60,085 bases of DNA from an uncultured Christensenella sp. Lineage in GTDB: Bacteria > Bacillota > Clostridia > Christensenellales > Borkfalkiaceae. The notes under the pieces were generated by a model. It was not told the origin of the DNA and searched no databases. It saw only the letters and a list, made by a program, of their open reading frames with translations. Both the position numbers and the translations under genes were made by a program. Shown here one piece after another: positions 43,220-52,934 of the stretch (position 1 is the stretch's first letter; every line of letters starts with the position of its first letter). The stretch is from contig CAJTNY010000008.1 in the NCBI GenBank assembly GCA_910577875.1, positions 1 to 60,085 on the forward strand. The letters are read 5' to 3'.

Positions 43220-44430
43220 AATTGATTTCAGGCGGAGTTTGCGCCGCAAAGGGTTTTAAAGCGGGCGGAGTGCATTGCGGTATTCGCAAGTCCCGCACAA
43301 AAAGAGATTTGGCTTTGATTTACAGCGAAAAAGAATGTAATGCGGCGGCGGTATATACGAATAACCTTGTAAAGGGCGCGCCTATTGCCGTTACGCGGAA
43401 AAATATATCGGACGGCAAAGCTCAGGCGGTGATTTGCAACAGCGGCAACGCTAATACCTGCAACTCAGGCGGCGAAGAAATCGCTTTGCAGACCTGCCGT
43501 ATTCTTGCGGACGAACTCGGGATTGCGGCGGAGAACATAATCGTCGCTTCGACCGGCGTTATCGGTCAGCCTTTAAATATAGAACCGATAAAAAACGGTA
43601 TCCACGCGCTCGTAAATTCGCTTTCGCAAAGCGGGAGCGCGTCAGCGTCCGAAGCGATTATGACTACCGATACGAAAACGAAAGAAATCGCCGTAGAGTT
43701 TTCTGCTGGCGGTAAACCCTGCCGTATAGGCGGTATCGCAAAGGGAAGCGGTATGATTCATCCCGACTTTGCCACAATGCTCGTGTTCATTACGACGGAT
43801 TGCGCGATTTCTCAGAAAATGCTCGAAAAGGCTTTGAAAACGGACGTTAAAAATACTTTCAATATGCTCAGCATAGACGGCGACACTTCCACGAACGATA
43901 TGGTTTGCGTGCTTGCGAACGGTCTTGCGGGGAATACCGAGATTGACTGCGACGGCGAAGATTTCGGCGCGTTTATGCAGGCTCTCAATACCGTGAACGT
44001 CGGACTTTGCAGAATGATTGCGGGCGACGGCGAGGGCGCGACAAAACTTTTGGAGTGTACCGTTAGCGGAGCGAAGACGGATGCGGACGCAAAGAAAATT
44101 GCAAAGAGTGTCGTTTGTTCATCGCTATTAAAAGCGGCTATGTTCGGGGAAGACGCGAACTGGGGCAGGGTGCTTTGCGCGATAGGATATTCTGGAGCGA
44201 ACGTGAACGTAGATAAGGTTGACGTTGCTTTCGTATCGGAGAAGGGTAACATATCGGTTTGTAAAAACGGCAGGGGCATAGATTTTTCCGAGGAAAAAGC
44301 AAAGGAAGTGCTTACCGAAAACGAAATAGAAATAGTCGTTGAGCTTAACGACGGGGAGTATTCGGCGTCTGCGTGGGGATGCGACCTTACTTACGATTAC
44401 GTTAAGATAAACGGAGATTACAGGACATAA
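43216..44430 (+). CDS. argJ: Bifunctional ornithine acetyltransferase / N-acetylglutamate synthase
   Basis: 404 residues. The autocleavage site is present: GSGMIHPDFATMLVFITTD, where Thr187 becomes the N-terminal nucleophile of the beta chain. Also ICNSGNANTC and GDTSTNDM. It recycles the acetyl group from N-acetylornithine to glutamate, so no separate ArgA or ArgE is required. Overlaps argC (ATGA) and is 2 bp from argB. Confidence 0.96.
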   Translation: MKLISGGVCAAKGFKAGGVHCGIRKSRTKRDLALIYSEKECNAAAVYTNNLVKGAPIAVTRKNISDGKAQAVICNSGNANTCNSGGEEIALQTCRILADELGIAAENIIVASTGVIGQPLNIEPIKNGIHALVNSLSQSGSASASEAIMTTDTKTKEIAVEFSAGGKPCRIGGIAKGSGMIHPDFATMLVFITTDCAISQKMLEKALKTDVKNTFNMLSIDGDTSTNDMVCVLANGLAGNTEIDCDGEDFGAFMQALNTVNVGLCRMIAGDGEGATKLLECTVSGAKTDADAKKIAKSVVCSSLLKAAMFGEDANWGRVLCAIGYSGANVNVDKVDVAFVSEKGNISVCKNGRGIDFSEEKAKEVLTENEIEIVVELNDGEYSASAWGCDLTYDYVKINGDYRT

Positions 44431-44432
44431 TT

Positions 44433-45305
44433 ATGGATAACAATTTTTCAAACGCTCAGCGCGCCGAGGTTCTGACGCAGGCGCTTCCGTATATAAGGCG
44501 GTATAACGGTAAAGTTATAGTCGTGAAATACGGCGGGAACGCTATGGTAAATTCCGACTTGAAAGAACAGGTTATGGAAGATTTAGTTCTCCTTTGGCTT
44601 ACGGGCGTCAAGGTGGTGCTTGTTCACGGCGGGGGTCCGGAAATTTCGGATATGATGACTAAGCTCGGTAAAAAAACTAAGTTCATAGACGGTCTTCGGG
44701 TTACCGATAAGGAAACCGTCGATATTGCGCAGATGGTGCTTTCGGGTAAAATAAATAAAACGCTTGTCAATCTTCTCCAGATGAAGGGCGGCAAAGCTAT
44801 GGGAGTTTCGGGCATAGACGGCAGACTCATTGAAGCTAAGCCGAAAAACGAAAAACTCGGATACGTCGGTGAAATAGAGAATATAAATATCGCACCTGTT
44901 CTCGATTTATTAGAAAAGGGATATATACCTGTAATTTCGACAATCGGCTGCGACGGCTGCGGCAACGTTTTCAATATAAACGGCGATACCGCGGCCGCCA
45001 GCATAGCGGGCGCGCTCAAAGCCGAAAGAATGATAATGATGACCGATATAGCGGGCATTCTCAAAGACAAAGACAATCCGGAAACTCTAATTTCTAAAAT
45101 AACTGTAAAAGAGGCGGAGCAGCTTTTCAAAGACGGGGTTATTTCGGGCGGAATGATACCCAAAGCGGACTGCTGTATCAAAGCTATTGAGTGCGGAGTT
45201 AAAAACGTGGTTATTATGGACGGCAGAATACCTCATTCAATACTTATGGAGCTTCTGACCGACGAGGGCGCGGGAACTATGGTAACGGGTTACGCAAATG
45301 ACTGA
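44433..45305 (+). CDS. argB: Acetylglutamate kinase
   Basis: 290 residues. VVKYGGNAMV near residue 28, LVHGGGPEISDMM, and VSGIDGRLIEAK. Second enzyme of the pathway and usual point of arginine feedback inhibition. The length is that of the arginine-sensitive class (which has an N-terminal helix; DNNFSNAQRAEVLTQALPYI here). Overlaps argD by 8 bp. Confidence 0.96.
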   Translation: MDNNFSNAQRAEVLTQALPYIRRYNGKVIVVKYGGNAMVNSDLKEQVMEDLVLLWLTGVKVVLVHGGGPEISDMMTKLGKKTKFIDGLRVTDKETVDIAQMVLSGKINKTLVNLLQMKGGKAMGVSGIDGRLIEAKPKNEKLGYVGEIENINIAPVLDLLEKGYIPVISTIGCDGCGNVFNINGDTAAASIAGALKAERMIMMTDIAGILKDKDNPETLISKITVKEAEQLFKDGVISGGMIPKADCCIKAIECGVKNVVIMDGRIPHSILMELLTDEGAGTMVTGYAND

Positions 45306-46467
45306 TATAACAAGTAAAGACAAGCAGTATATTGCCAATACTTATTCCCGTCTGCCGGTAGAGATTGCCTGCGGGAAGGGTTCGCTCGTTTACGATACCG
45401 AGGGCAGACGTTATATCGATTTAGGTTCGGGAATTGCGGTAAACACATTCGGAGTTTGCGACGAAGAGTGGATAAAGGCGGTTAACGCACAGATTAACGC
45501 CGTTCAGCATACTTCGAATATTTTTTATTCGGCGCCCTGCGTAGAACTTGCGGAAGTTCTTTGCACACGAACTGGAATGAAGAAGGTATTTTTTGCGAAT
45601 TCGGGCGCGGAGGCAAACGAGTGCGCGATAAAGATTGCTCGCAAATACGGCGAAGAAAAACAGGGCAAAGATTGCTACACAATAATAACTTTAAAAAACA
45701 GTTTCCACGGCAGAACGCTCGCAACGCTTGCGGCAACGGGTCAGGACGCGTTTCACGAACATTTCTTTCCGTTTCCGTCGGGATTTGTGTATGCGGATGC
45801 GAACGATATCGAAAGCGTGAATAAGCTTTGCTCGGAAAACAAGGTCTGTGCCGTTATGTTCGAACCTGTTCAGGGCGAGGGTGGAGTAACGCCTCTTGAC
45901 GGTGAATTCGTAAAGCATCTTTACGAATTCTGTAAAAAGAAAGATATTCTTTTAATCGCCGACGAAGTGCAGACGGGCAACGGTAGATGCGGGGAATTGT
46001 ACGGTTATATGAATTACGGTATAACGCCCGACGTTGTAACGACGGCTAAGGGGCTTGGAGGCGGACTTCCTATCGGAGCCTGTATTATGGGAGAGAAGTG
46101 CAAAGGAATATTGTCTTACGGCGACCACGGTTCGACGTTCGGCGGAAATCCTGCCGCGGCGGCGGGCGCGCTTAGTATTATAAACCGTATAGACGATAAG
46201 TTATTAAACGGTGTAAAAGAAAGAAGCGAATATATTTTCAGAGAACTTTCTTCCGCTGTGGGAATAATTTCCATCAGCGGAATGGGGCTTATGATTGGAA
46301 TAACAACGAAAAAACCCGTAAAAGAAGTTCAGAGCGAGTGTATAAAAAGAGGAGTGCTTTGCCTGACGGCAAAAGACAAATTAAGACTGCTTCCCGCGCT
46401 GAATATACCTTTCGAACTTCTTAAAGAAGCCGTATCGGTAATAAAAAGCGTCTGCGCGGAGAAATAA
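45298..46467 (+). CDS. argD: Acetylornithine aminotransferase
   Basis: 389 residues, class III PLP aminotransferase. FANSGAEANECAIKIARKYG, NSFHGRTLATLAATG, and the PLP lysine in TTAKGLGGGLPIGA. It converts N-acetylglutamate semialdehyde to N-acetylornithine. Starts inside argB. Confidence 0.96.
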   Translation: MTDITSKDKQYIANTYSRLPVEIACGKGSLVYDTEGRRYIDLGSGIAVNTFGVCDEEWIKAVNAQINAVQHTSNIFYSAPCVELAEVLCTRTGMKKVFFANSGAEANECAIKIARKYGEEKQGKDCYTIITLKNSFHGRTLATLAATGQDAFHEHFFPFPSGFVYADANDIESVNKLCSENKVCAVMFEPVQGEGGVTPLDGEFVKHLYEFCKKKDILLIADEVQTGNGRCGELYGYMNYGITPDVVTTAKGLGGGLPIGACIMGEKCKGILSYGDHGSTFGGNPAAAAGALSIINRIDDKLLNGVKERSEYIFRELSSAVGIISISGMGLMIGITTKKPVKEVQSECIKRGVLCLTAKDKLRLLPALNIPFELLKEAVSVIKSVCAEK

Positions 46468-46476
46468 GGGAGAACT

Positions 46477-47460
46477 ATGAACATTAAGGGCAAAAATTTT
46501 TTAAAACTTCTTGATTTCACTTCCGAAGAAATAGAGGGACTGATAGATTTAGCGGTTAAATTAAAGGCTGAGAAGAAAAACGGAATTCCGCATAAACTTT
46601 GCGAAGGCAAAAATATCGCGCTGATTTTCGAAAAGACGAGCACGCGCACGCGCTGTGCGTTCGAGGTTGCCGCCGCCGATTTGGGGATGCACGCGGTGTA
46701 TCTCGATCCGACGGGTTCGCAGATAGGAAAAAAGGAAAGTATAGCGGACACCGCGCGCGTTCTCGGCAGGATGTTCGACGGAATCGAATATCGGGGTTAC
46801 GGGCAGAGTGTCGTCGAAGAACTGGCGAAATACGCGGGCGTACCTGTCTGGAACGGACTTACCGATGAATTTCATCCAACTCAGATACTCGCCGATTTTA
46901 TGACGGTTAAAGAGCGGTTCGGCTCTCTCAAGGGTAGAAAGCTCGTCTTTATGGGCGATGCCAGGTATAATATGGGTAACTCGCTTATGGTCGGCTGTGC
47001 GAAAGCCGGTATGCGTTTTGTTGCCTGTACAAACCCTAAGTATTTTCCCGACGCCAAACTCATAGAAGAATGCAGAAAAATATCCGAGGAGACGGGCGCG
47101 GTTCTCGAATTTATTTCTGACGTGGAAAAAGCGGTTTCGGGAGCGGAAATAATTTACACGGACGTTTGGGTTTCTATGGGCGAACCCGAGGAAGTGTGGG
47201 ATGTGCGCATAAAAGATTTATCGCCTTACCGCGTTACGAAAGAGATTATGTCGAAGGCGGGTAAAAACTGCGTGTTTATGCACTGCCTGCCCGCGTTCCA
47301 CGATTTAAAAACGACCGTCGGCAAAAGCATATATGATAAGTTCGGCATAGACTGTATGGAAGTTACGGACGAAGTTTTCGAAAGCGAACAGTCAGTCGTG
47401 TTCGAAGAAGCGGAGAACAGAATGCATACTATAAAAGCCGTAATGGCGGTTACATTGTAA
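46477..47460 (+). CDS. argF: Ornithine carbamoyltransferase
   Basis: 327 residues. Carbamoyl-phosphate motif STRTR (EKTSTRTRCAFEVAA), HPTQILADFMT, and ornithine-binding HCLPAFH. It makes citrulline for ArgG. Last gene of the arginine operon. The carbamoyl-phosphate synthase genes are not in the window. A terminator follows. Confidence 0.96.
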   Translation: MNIKGKNFLKLLDFTSEEIEGLIDLAVKLKAEKKNGIPHKLCEGKNIALIFEKTSTRTRCAFEVAAADLGMHAVYLDPTGSQIGKKESIADTARVLGRMFDGIEYRGYGQSVVEELAKYAGVPVWNGLTDEFHPTQILADFMTVKERFGSLKGRKLVFMGDARYNMGNSLMVGCAKAGMRFVACTNPKYFPDAKLIEECRKISEETGAVLEFISDVEKAVSGAEIIYTDVWVSMGEPEEVWDVRIKDLSPYRVTKEIMSKAGKNCVFMHCLPAFHDLKTTVGKSIYDKFGIDCMEVTDEVFESEQSVVFEEAENRMHTIKAVMAVTL

Positions 47461-47475
47461 ATATTTTGATAATTT

Positions 47476-47520
47476 AACACCCTACAACGGCTTGCAAACC
47501 GTTGTAGGGTGTTATTTTTT
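47476..47520 (+). terminator. arg operon terminator
   Basis: A 15-bp stem, AACACCCTACAACGG with its complement, loop CTTGCAAA, followed by ATTTTTT. Confidence 0.9.
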
Positions 47521-47547
47521 CACAAAAATATTATAATAAAAAATAAT

Positions 47548-47576
47548 TTGACAAAGACACGATGCGTATATATAAT
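47548..47576 (+). promoter_or_regulatory. Promoter of the pot operon regulator
   Basis: Consensus TTGACA (47548-47553), 17 bp, consensus TATAAT (47571-47576). A leader of about 105 nt to the ATG at 47689 contains inverted-repeat operators. RBS is CGGAGT. Confidence 0.8.
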
Positions 47577-47594
47577 TTTTTTGTTTATTTTTAT

Positions 47595-47648
47595 TAAACT
47601 TTTTGTTTATTTTCTCTAATCGTTTAATTAAATTAAACTGTTTGTTTA
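47595..47648 (+). promoter_or_regulatory. Operator cluster of TAAAC-N5-GTTTA repeats
   Basis: Two perfect inverted repeats TAAAC-N5-GTTTA at 47595-47609 and 47634-47648, and a third palindrome of the same half-sites, GTTTAATTAAATTAAAC, at 47622-47638. All lie just downstream of the promoter. A plausible autoregulatory site of the XRE regulator. Confidence 0.55.
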
Positions 47649-47688
47649 ACGGTTTTCAAATGAAAAAACTTTTTTATCGGAGTGTAAT

Positions 47689-48222
47689 ATGGAGATAGGT
47701 AATAAGATAAAAAGACTGAGATTGCAGCTCAATTTATCGCAGGCAGAGCTTGCCGATAGGTGTGAACTGACAAAAGGTTATATTTCTCAGCTTGAAAACG
47801 ATTTGACTTCGCCGTCGATTTCGACGCTATGCGATATACTCTCGGCTTTGGGCACGGACCTTGCGGAGTTTTTCAAGCGCGAGGACGATCAAAGGGTTGT
47901 TTTTTCGGATGAGGATTTTATTGAAAAGCACGAAAACGGAATGCTTTTAAAATGGATTATTCCAAACGCCCAGAAGAATGAAATGGAGCCCGTGCTCGTG
48001 GAACTTTTGCAAGGCGCGTCTACGTCGGACGATTTTCCGCACGAGGGCGAAGAGTTCGGATATGTGTTAGAGGGTAAAATCTGTATAAAACTCGGTAAAA
48101 ACAGTTATGTCTGTAAAAAGGGAGAAACGTTTTACTACTCAGCCGATAAGGCGCACGGAATAACCAACAGCGGAAAAACCACGGCGAAATTTTTATGGAT
48201 ATCGACGCCGCCGAACTTTTAA
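47689..48222 (+). CDS. XRE-family regulator with cupin domain, pot operon
   Basis: 177 residues. The N-terminal HTH_3 domain (about 5-60: IKRLRLQLNLSQAELADRCELT, KGYISQLENDLTSPSISTL) is followed by a C-terminal cupin (about 100-175: HEGEEFGYVLEGKICIKLG, GETFYYSADKAHG). This type (PuuR-like) commonly sits before polyamine transporter genes in Clostridia and senses polyamines or related ligands. Located 23 bp upstream of potA. Probably a repressor of its own operon (inference). Confidence 0.88.
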   Translation: MEIGNKIKRLRLQLNLSQAELADRCELTKGYISQLENDLTSPSISTLCDILSALGTDLAEFFKREDDQRVVFSDEDFIEKHENGMLLKWIIPNAQKNEMEPVLVELLQGASTSDDFPHEGEEFGYVLEGKICIKLGKNSYVCKKGETFYYSADKAHGITNSGKTTAKFLWISTPPNF

Positions 48223-48245
48223 TCGATAATAAAGGAGAAAATAAA

Positions 48246-49760
48246 ATGAGCCAAAGCAAAAACATAATAGAATTAATCGACGTAAAAAAGGTATTCGATA
48301 ACGATACCGTAGCGGTTGACAGTTTCAATCTCGAAGTGAAAAAGGGCGAGTTCGTCACTTTTTTAGGACCTTCGGGCTGCGGCAAGACGACAACTTTAAG
48401 AATGATAGCGGGCTTCGAATTACCGACTTCGGGACAGATATTGTTGAACGGCGAGGATATAAGCAATCTTCCTCCCAACAAGCGTCCGGTAAACACGGTA
48501 TTTCAAAAGTATGCACTTTTTCCTCATCTGAATATTTACGAAAACATCGCGTTCGGCCTGCGTCTTAAACGGGTTGAAAACACTTACGTAAACAAAAAGG
48601 GCGAAACGTACGTAAAAAAACAGAAACTGACCAAAGCCGAAATCGATAAAAAAGTTAAAAAAGCTCTCGAAATAGTCGATTTGGAAGGTTTTGAAAAACG
48701 CTCCGTTTCGACGCTTTCCGGCGGACAGCAACAGAGAATAGCCATTGCCCGCGCGATAGTGAACGAACCCGAGATACTTCTTTTGGACGAGCCTTTGGGC
48801 GCGCTCGATTTGAAAATGCGCAAAGAAATGCAGATTGAGCTTAAAAAAATGCACAAAAAGCTCGGCATAACTTTTATTTACGTAACGCACGACCAGGAAG
48901 AGGCGCTGACGCTTTCCGATAAAATCGTCGTTATAAACGACGGCGAAATTCAGCAGATTGGTACTCCCGACGAGATATACAACGAACCCGTAAATACTTT
49001 CGTTGCGGACTTTATAGGCGAAAGCAATATTTTCAACGGCACGGTAGTGGGCAAGTTAAAAGTAAAATTCTGCGGCGCTACTTTCGACTGTCTTGATGAT
49101 TACGAGATAAATCAGTTAGTAGACGTCGTAGTCCGTCCAGAGGATATAAAAATATGCTCGCCCGCGGAAGGACAGCTTAAAGGAAAAGTTATTTCTTCGG
49201 TTTTCAAAGGAGTTCATTACGAAATAACCGTAGCGATAGGAAAGTTCGAAATCATCATACAAAGCACGTCTACGGCGCCCGTCGGCAGCGTTATCGGACT
49301 TAGAATAGAACCCGACGGAATACACCTTATGGAAAAGGTCTATACGGTCAACAGGTACGACGGAGTTATCACCAAGACGAACAAAGTCGAATTCGGCGAC
49401 GGAGAATTCGAGTGCGACGTAACACAGCTTTATTTGGGTTCGACGCTCGATGAAGAAGGCTATCTTATAACTGCGCAAGGCGAAAAAATCGACCTTGCAG
49501 GTGTGGAAGTCAACGTCGAAGTGGATACGCACGATATTGTGATGACCGACGATATTTCGGCCGGCGGAGCGCAGGGTAACATTATATCGATGATTTATAA
49601 GGGCGACCATTACCGTTATATTGTAAGAACGGAAGAAAACGAGGAGGATTACGTTTTGTCCTGCCCCGATTTGTGGAATACGGGCGACTTGGTCGGTATT
49701 ATAATTCCCAAGGAAAAAATCAAGATTTCTTTGAAACACGACGGAGAGAACGACAGATGA
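48246..49760 (+). CDS. potA: Spermidine/putrescine ABC transporter ATPase, extended
   Basis: 504 residues from ATG 48246 (AAGGAG upstream). Walker A GPSGCGKTT, Q-loop VFQKYALFPH, signature LSGGQQQR, Walker B ILLLDEPLGALD, His-switch VTHDQEEA. Typical PotA has 350-380 residues. Two additions are visible: a charged insert between Q-loop and signature (about 115-140, RVENTYVNKKGETYVKKQK) and a C-terminal region after the TOBE-like domain (about 385-500) that reads like a second, acidic TOBE-type beta unit. It couples ATP hydrolysis to PotBC. Confidence 0.92.
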   Translation: MSQSKNIIELIDVKKVFDNDTVAVDSFNLEVKKGEFVTFLGPSGCGKTTTLRMIAGFELPTSGQILLNGEDISNLPPNKRPVNTVFQKYALFPHLNIYENIAFGLRLKRVENTYVNKKGETYVKKQKLTKAEIDKKVKKALEIVDLEGFEKRSVSTLSGGQQQRIAIARAIVNEPEILLLDEPLGALDLKMRKEMQIELKKMHKKLGITFIYVTHDQEEALTLSDKIVVINDGEIQQIGTPDEIYNEPVNTFVADFIGESNIFNGTVVGKLKVKFCGATFDCLDDYEINQLVDVVVRPEDIKICSPAEGQLKGKVISSVFKGVHYEITVAIGKFEIIIQSTSTAPVGSVIGLRIEPDGIHLMEKVYTVNRYDGVITKTNKVEFGDGEFECDVTQLYLGSTLDEEGYLITAQGEKIDLAGVEVNVEVDTHDIVMTDDISAGGAQGNIISMIYKGDHYRYIVRTEENEEDYVLSCPDLWNTGDLVGIIIPKEKIKISLKHDGENDR

Positions 49761-50554
49761 AAAAACTCCGTTTCAGCAGAAGCCAGTTATGTATTCCCTA
49801 TGCGGCGTTTTTGATACTCTTCGTTATAGCGCCTTTGTTCGTCATAGTTTATTATGCGTTCACAAACGGTCAGGGGCAATTCACTTTCAATAATTTTTTA
49901 AATTTCTTTACGAGCACGAATACGCTCGGAACTCTTTTGTACAGTTTCACTTTGGCGGCGGTTACGACGCTCGTATGTCTTGCAATCGCTTATCCGACGG
50001 CTTATATTCTGGCGAGGAGCGGTTTAAAAAAGAAATACGTTCTTTTAATGCTGTTCGTTCTGCCTATGTGGATAAACTTTACTCTGAGAATTACGGCGCT
50101 TAAAGAAATTCTTTCGTTGATAGAGGGGAATATTTCGGCTTATCCTTTTTTAAATTCCGTAATAGGTATGACTTACGATTTTCTGCCGTTTATGATTCTG
50201 CCCTTATACACTTCGCTTTTAAAACTCGATAACAGTCTTTTAGAAGCGGCGGCGGATTTGGGCGCAAACAAATTCACTGTGTTTTTGAGAGTGACGCTCC
50301 CGTTGTCAGTCCCCGGAATTATCAGCGGAATGACGATGGTTTTACTGCCCTCTATGACGAACTACGTCGTTTTGGATATGCTCTATAACAGCACTTATAT
50401 TATGGGCAGTCTTATAGGCAGTTATTTCAGCGCGTACGATTGGAACAACGGTTCGCTCATATCTCTCGTACTGCTCGTAATTATACTTATCGTAACGCTC
50501 GTTACGAACCGTTTCAGCGATAAGGATGCAAGTGCAAGGGGGGCAGTATTATGA
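49757..50554 (+). CDS. potB: Spermidine/putrescine ABC transporter permease PotB
   Basis: 265 residues from ATG 49757, overlapping the potA stop. Six TM helices, with the EAA-loop motif LEAAADLGANKFTVFLRVTLPLSVPGI in pieces at about 185-210 that docks on PotA. First permease of the PotBC pair. Confidence 0.94.
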   Translation: MKKLRFSRSQLCIPYAAFLILFVIAPLFVIVYYAFTNGQGQFTFNNFLNFFTSTNTLGTLLYSFTLAAVTTLVCLAIAYPTAYILARSGLKKKYVLLMLFVLPMWINFTLRITALKEILSLIEGNISAYPFLNSVIGMTYDFLPFMILPLYTSLLKLDNSLLEAAADLGANKFTVFLRVTLPLSVPGIISGMTMVLLPSMTNYVVLDMLYNSTYIMGSLIGSYFSAYDWNNGSLISLVLLVIILIVTLVTNRFSDKDASARGAVL

Positions 50555-51348
50555 AAAAAGCTTTAAATATTATTTGGCTCTCTATAGTTCTGATATTTAT
50601 TTACGTTCCCATACTTGTGCTTGCCGTCTATTCGTTCACTGACGCAACTATGGTCGGCGGAGATATGGGCGGGTTTTCGTTTGAAAACTACTTAAACCTT
50701 TTCAAAAACGAAGAACTTCGCAATATGATTTTCGGAACTTTGATTCTTGCGGTAGTATGTGCCGTTATATCTACTCTTCTGGCTACTTTCGGCGCGATAG
50801 GCGCGTTTTATTCAAAGAGAGTTTCCAAAACGCTCTTAAATACCGCAAATCAGGTTCCCGTAGTCAACGCGGATATAGTTACGGGTTTTTCGATATGTAT
50901 TCTTCTGATAGTAATATTGAGGGTAAGCAAGGATACGTTTATACCGCTCGGAATAGGACACGTGGTTCTGACCGCGCCGTTCGTGTATCTTTCTATACTG
51001 CCCAAACTCAAACAGATGGACAACAGTTTATACGAAGCCGCGCTCGATTTGGGCGCGACGCCTGCGCAGGCGCTCTTCAAAGTCGTTATCCCTCAGCTTG
51101 TTCCCGGAATTCTTTCGGGCTTTATGCTCGCGGTAACTTTGTCGCTTGACGATTATTTCATAACTACTTATACCAAACCTTCTACGTTCGATACTATAAG
51201 CACTTATGTCGTAAACGCGACGAAAGGCAGTCAGACCGAAGTCAAAACCGCGCTCTGGGCGCTCTCCACGCTGATATTTATTATAGTAATCGTCGCGGTA
51301 GTGTTAATGAACGTTTTGGGAAACAGGAGAAAGGAGGTGCGCAAATGA
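50551..51348 (+). CDS. potC: Spermidine/putrescine ABC transporter permease PotC
   Basis: 265 residues, six TM helices. EAA motif YEAALDLGATPAQALFKVVIPQL (split across about 170-192), LDDYFITTYTKP after it, typical of PotC. Overlaps potB and potD by 4 bp each (ATGA), so the operon is tightly coupled. Confidence 0.94.
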   Translation: MKKALNIIWLSIVLIFIYVPILVLAVYSFTDATMVGGDMGGFSFENYLNLFKNEELRNMIFGTLILAVVCAVISTLLATFGAIGAFYSKRVSKTLLNTANQVPVVNADIVTGFSICILLIVILRVSKDTFIPLGIGHVVLTAPFVYLSILPKLKQMDNSLYEAALDLGATPAQALFKVVIPQLVPGILSGFMLAVTLSLDDYFITTYTKPSTFDTISTYVVNATKGSQTEVKTALWALSTLIFIIVIVAVVLMNVLGNRRKEVRK

Positions 51349-52895
51349 AAAAGTTTTTAAGCGTATTTGTTTCCGTTTTGTTTGCCTGCGCTTTGCCTTT
51401 AACGCTTGCGGGCTGTTCGGAAAGTGCGGAAACTGTGGTACTGAGGGTATGCAGTTGGGAAGAATATATCGACCTCGGCGGATGGAACGACGACGAATTG
51501 ATAGAGATTGACAACCCTTTCGACGAGGAAGCGGGCGGTGTTATCGGAATAAATTCAATGGTTGACGACTTCACCGAATGGTTCAACTCTACGCACGATT
51601 TTAACGTGAAGGTCGAGTATTCGACTTTCGGTACTAACGAGGATTTGTATAACCGTTTGAGTCTCGGCGACGTGTACGATATAGTCTGTCCGTCCGATTA
51701 TATGCTTATGAAGCTGATTGCGGAGAATAACTACGTGGAATACACGGACGGCTTTTGGGATACTGACGTAGAGGAGAATTACTATGCTAAGTTTGTAACG
51801 CCCTATATCGACGGAGCAGAAGGCGAGGGAATCTTTAACCGTCCCGAATATGATTGGCATATGAAGGCGGCTTGCTATATGTGGGGAACGTTGGGTCTTG
51901 TGTACAATCCCGAAAAGCTCAACGACGTTTCGGACGTGGCAACTTGGAAAATGCTGATGAACGACGACTACTTAAAACAGGTAACAATTAAGGACAACGT
52001 CCGAGATTCATACTTTGCGGCTCTCGGCATACTCAACAGCGAAAATTTTCTGTCAAAGCAGTTGGGCAGTGAAGAGTTGAGCAATTTTATGAATGCAACC
52101 GACGACGAAACTATTGCCCAAGCGGAAGATATTCTGAAGGCTATTAAAGAAGTAGTATATTCGTTTGAGACCGACAGCGGCAAGGCGGATATGGTCACTG
52201 GCAAAGTTATAGCCAACGAGCAGTGGTCGGGCGACGCCGTGTACATTATGGACGAAGCGGAGGGCGACGAGGAAAACTCTACCGAGCTTTGGTATTCCGT
52301 TCCTGAGGAATGTACTAATATCTGGTTTGACGGCTGGATAAAGCTAAAAAACGGCGTGGATTGGACGGACGAGAGACACCAGGCGGCGGAAGCTTTCGTA
52401 AACTTTTTATCCCGCCCGGATAATGCAGTGAGGAATATGTATTATATAGGATATTCTTCCGCAATAGCGGGCGACCTCGTATTTGACTATATGGACTACA
52501 ACTACGGTGCAGAAGAGGATGCGGAACAGACATTCGAATACGATTTGAGCTATTTTTTCGGCGAGGGTTATGCAATCGAAGCGGATGCGTCAAATTTCGA
52601 TTTTGACGAGAACGGCGAAGTCAACAGGGGTAGACAGCTTTTTGCGCAGTATCCTCCGAAGAACGTCATCAATAGAAGCGTAGTTATGCTTGATTTCGGT
52701 GACAGACTTGCGCAAATCAATCAAATGTGGATTAACGTGCGCTGTCTTGATTTGAAGGATATTTCACCCGTTGTAATAGGCGTTGCATGCGCTTTAATCG
52801 GAGTAATAACTATAGCGGCGCTGTTATATTCGTTCAGATATAAATTGTTTATTAAATATAAACCCAAAAAGGGTTACGAAAAGGCTGATAAATAA
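51345..52895 (+). CDS. potD: Polyamine-binding lipoprotein PotD, enlarged and doubly anchored
   Basis: 516 residues. Signal peptide with lipobox LAGC (Cys about 25). The binding protein follows (VLRVCSWEEYIDL, VEYSTFGTNEDLYNRL, YDIVCPSDYMLMKLI, YNPEKL, and DGWIKLKNG near residue 330). Standard PotD is about 350 residues. Here about 100 acidic residues follow (about 365-460) and then a C-terminal TM helix (about 477-500, VVIGVACALIGVITIAALLY) with a basic cytoplasmic tail. Both a lipid and a TM anchor in one binding protein is unusual. Confidence 0.88.
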   Translation: MKKFLSVFVSVLFACALPLTLAGCSESAETVVLRVCSWEEYIDLGGWNDDELIEIDNPFDEEAGGVIGINSMVDDFTEWFNSTHDFNVKVEYSTFGTNEDLYNRLSLGDVYDIVCPSDYMLMKLIAENNYVEYTDGFWDTDVEENYYAKFVTPYIDGAEGEGIFNRPEYDWHMKAACYMWGTLGLVYNPEKLNDVSDVATWKMLMNDDYLKQVTIKDNVRDSYFAALGILNSENFLSKQLGSEELSNFMNATDDETIAQAEDILKAIKEVVYSFETDSGKADMVTGKVIANEQWSGDAVYIMDEAEGDEENSTELWYSVPEECTNIWFDGWIKLKNGVDWTDERHQAAEAFVNFLSRPDNAVRNMYYIGYSSAIAGDLVFDYMDYNYGAEEDAEQTFEYDLSYFFGEGYAIEADASNFDFDENGEVNRGRQLFAQYPPKNVINRSVVMLDFGDRLAQINQMWINVRCLDLKDISPVVIGVACALIGVITIAALLYSFRYKLFIKYKPKKGYEKADK

Positions 52896-52898
52896 GAT

Positions 52899-52928
52899 GT
52901 AAGACCCGCGTTTGAACGCGGGTCTTAC
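52899..52928. terminator. Bidirectional terminator between potD and mnmA
   Basis: GTAAGACCCGCG and its complement pair around TTTGAA, 4 bp after the potD stop and 6 bp from the mnmA stop. T-rich on the plus side. Confidence 0.8.
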
Positions 52929-52934
52929 GTATTT

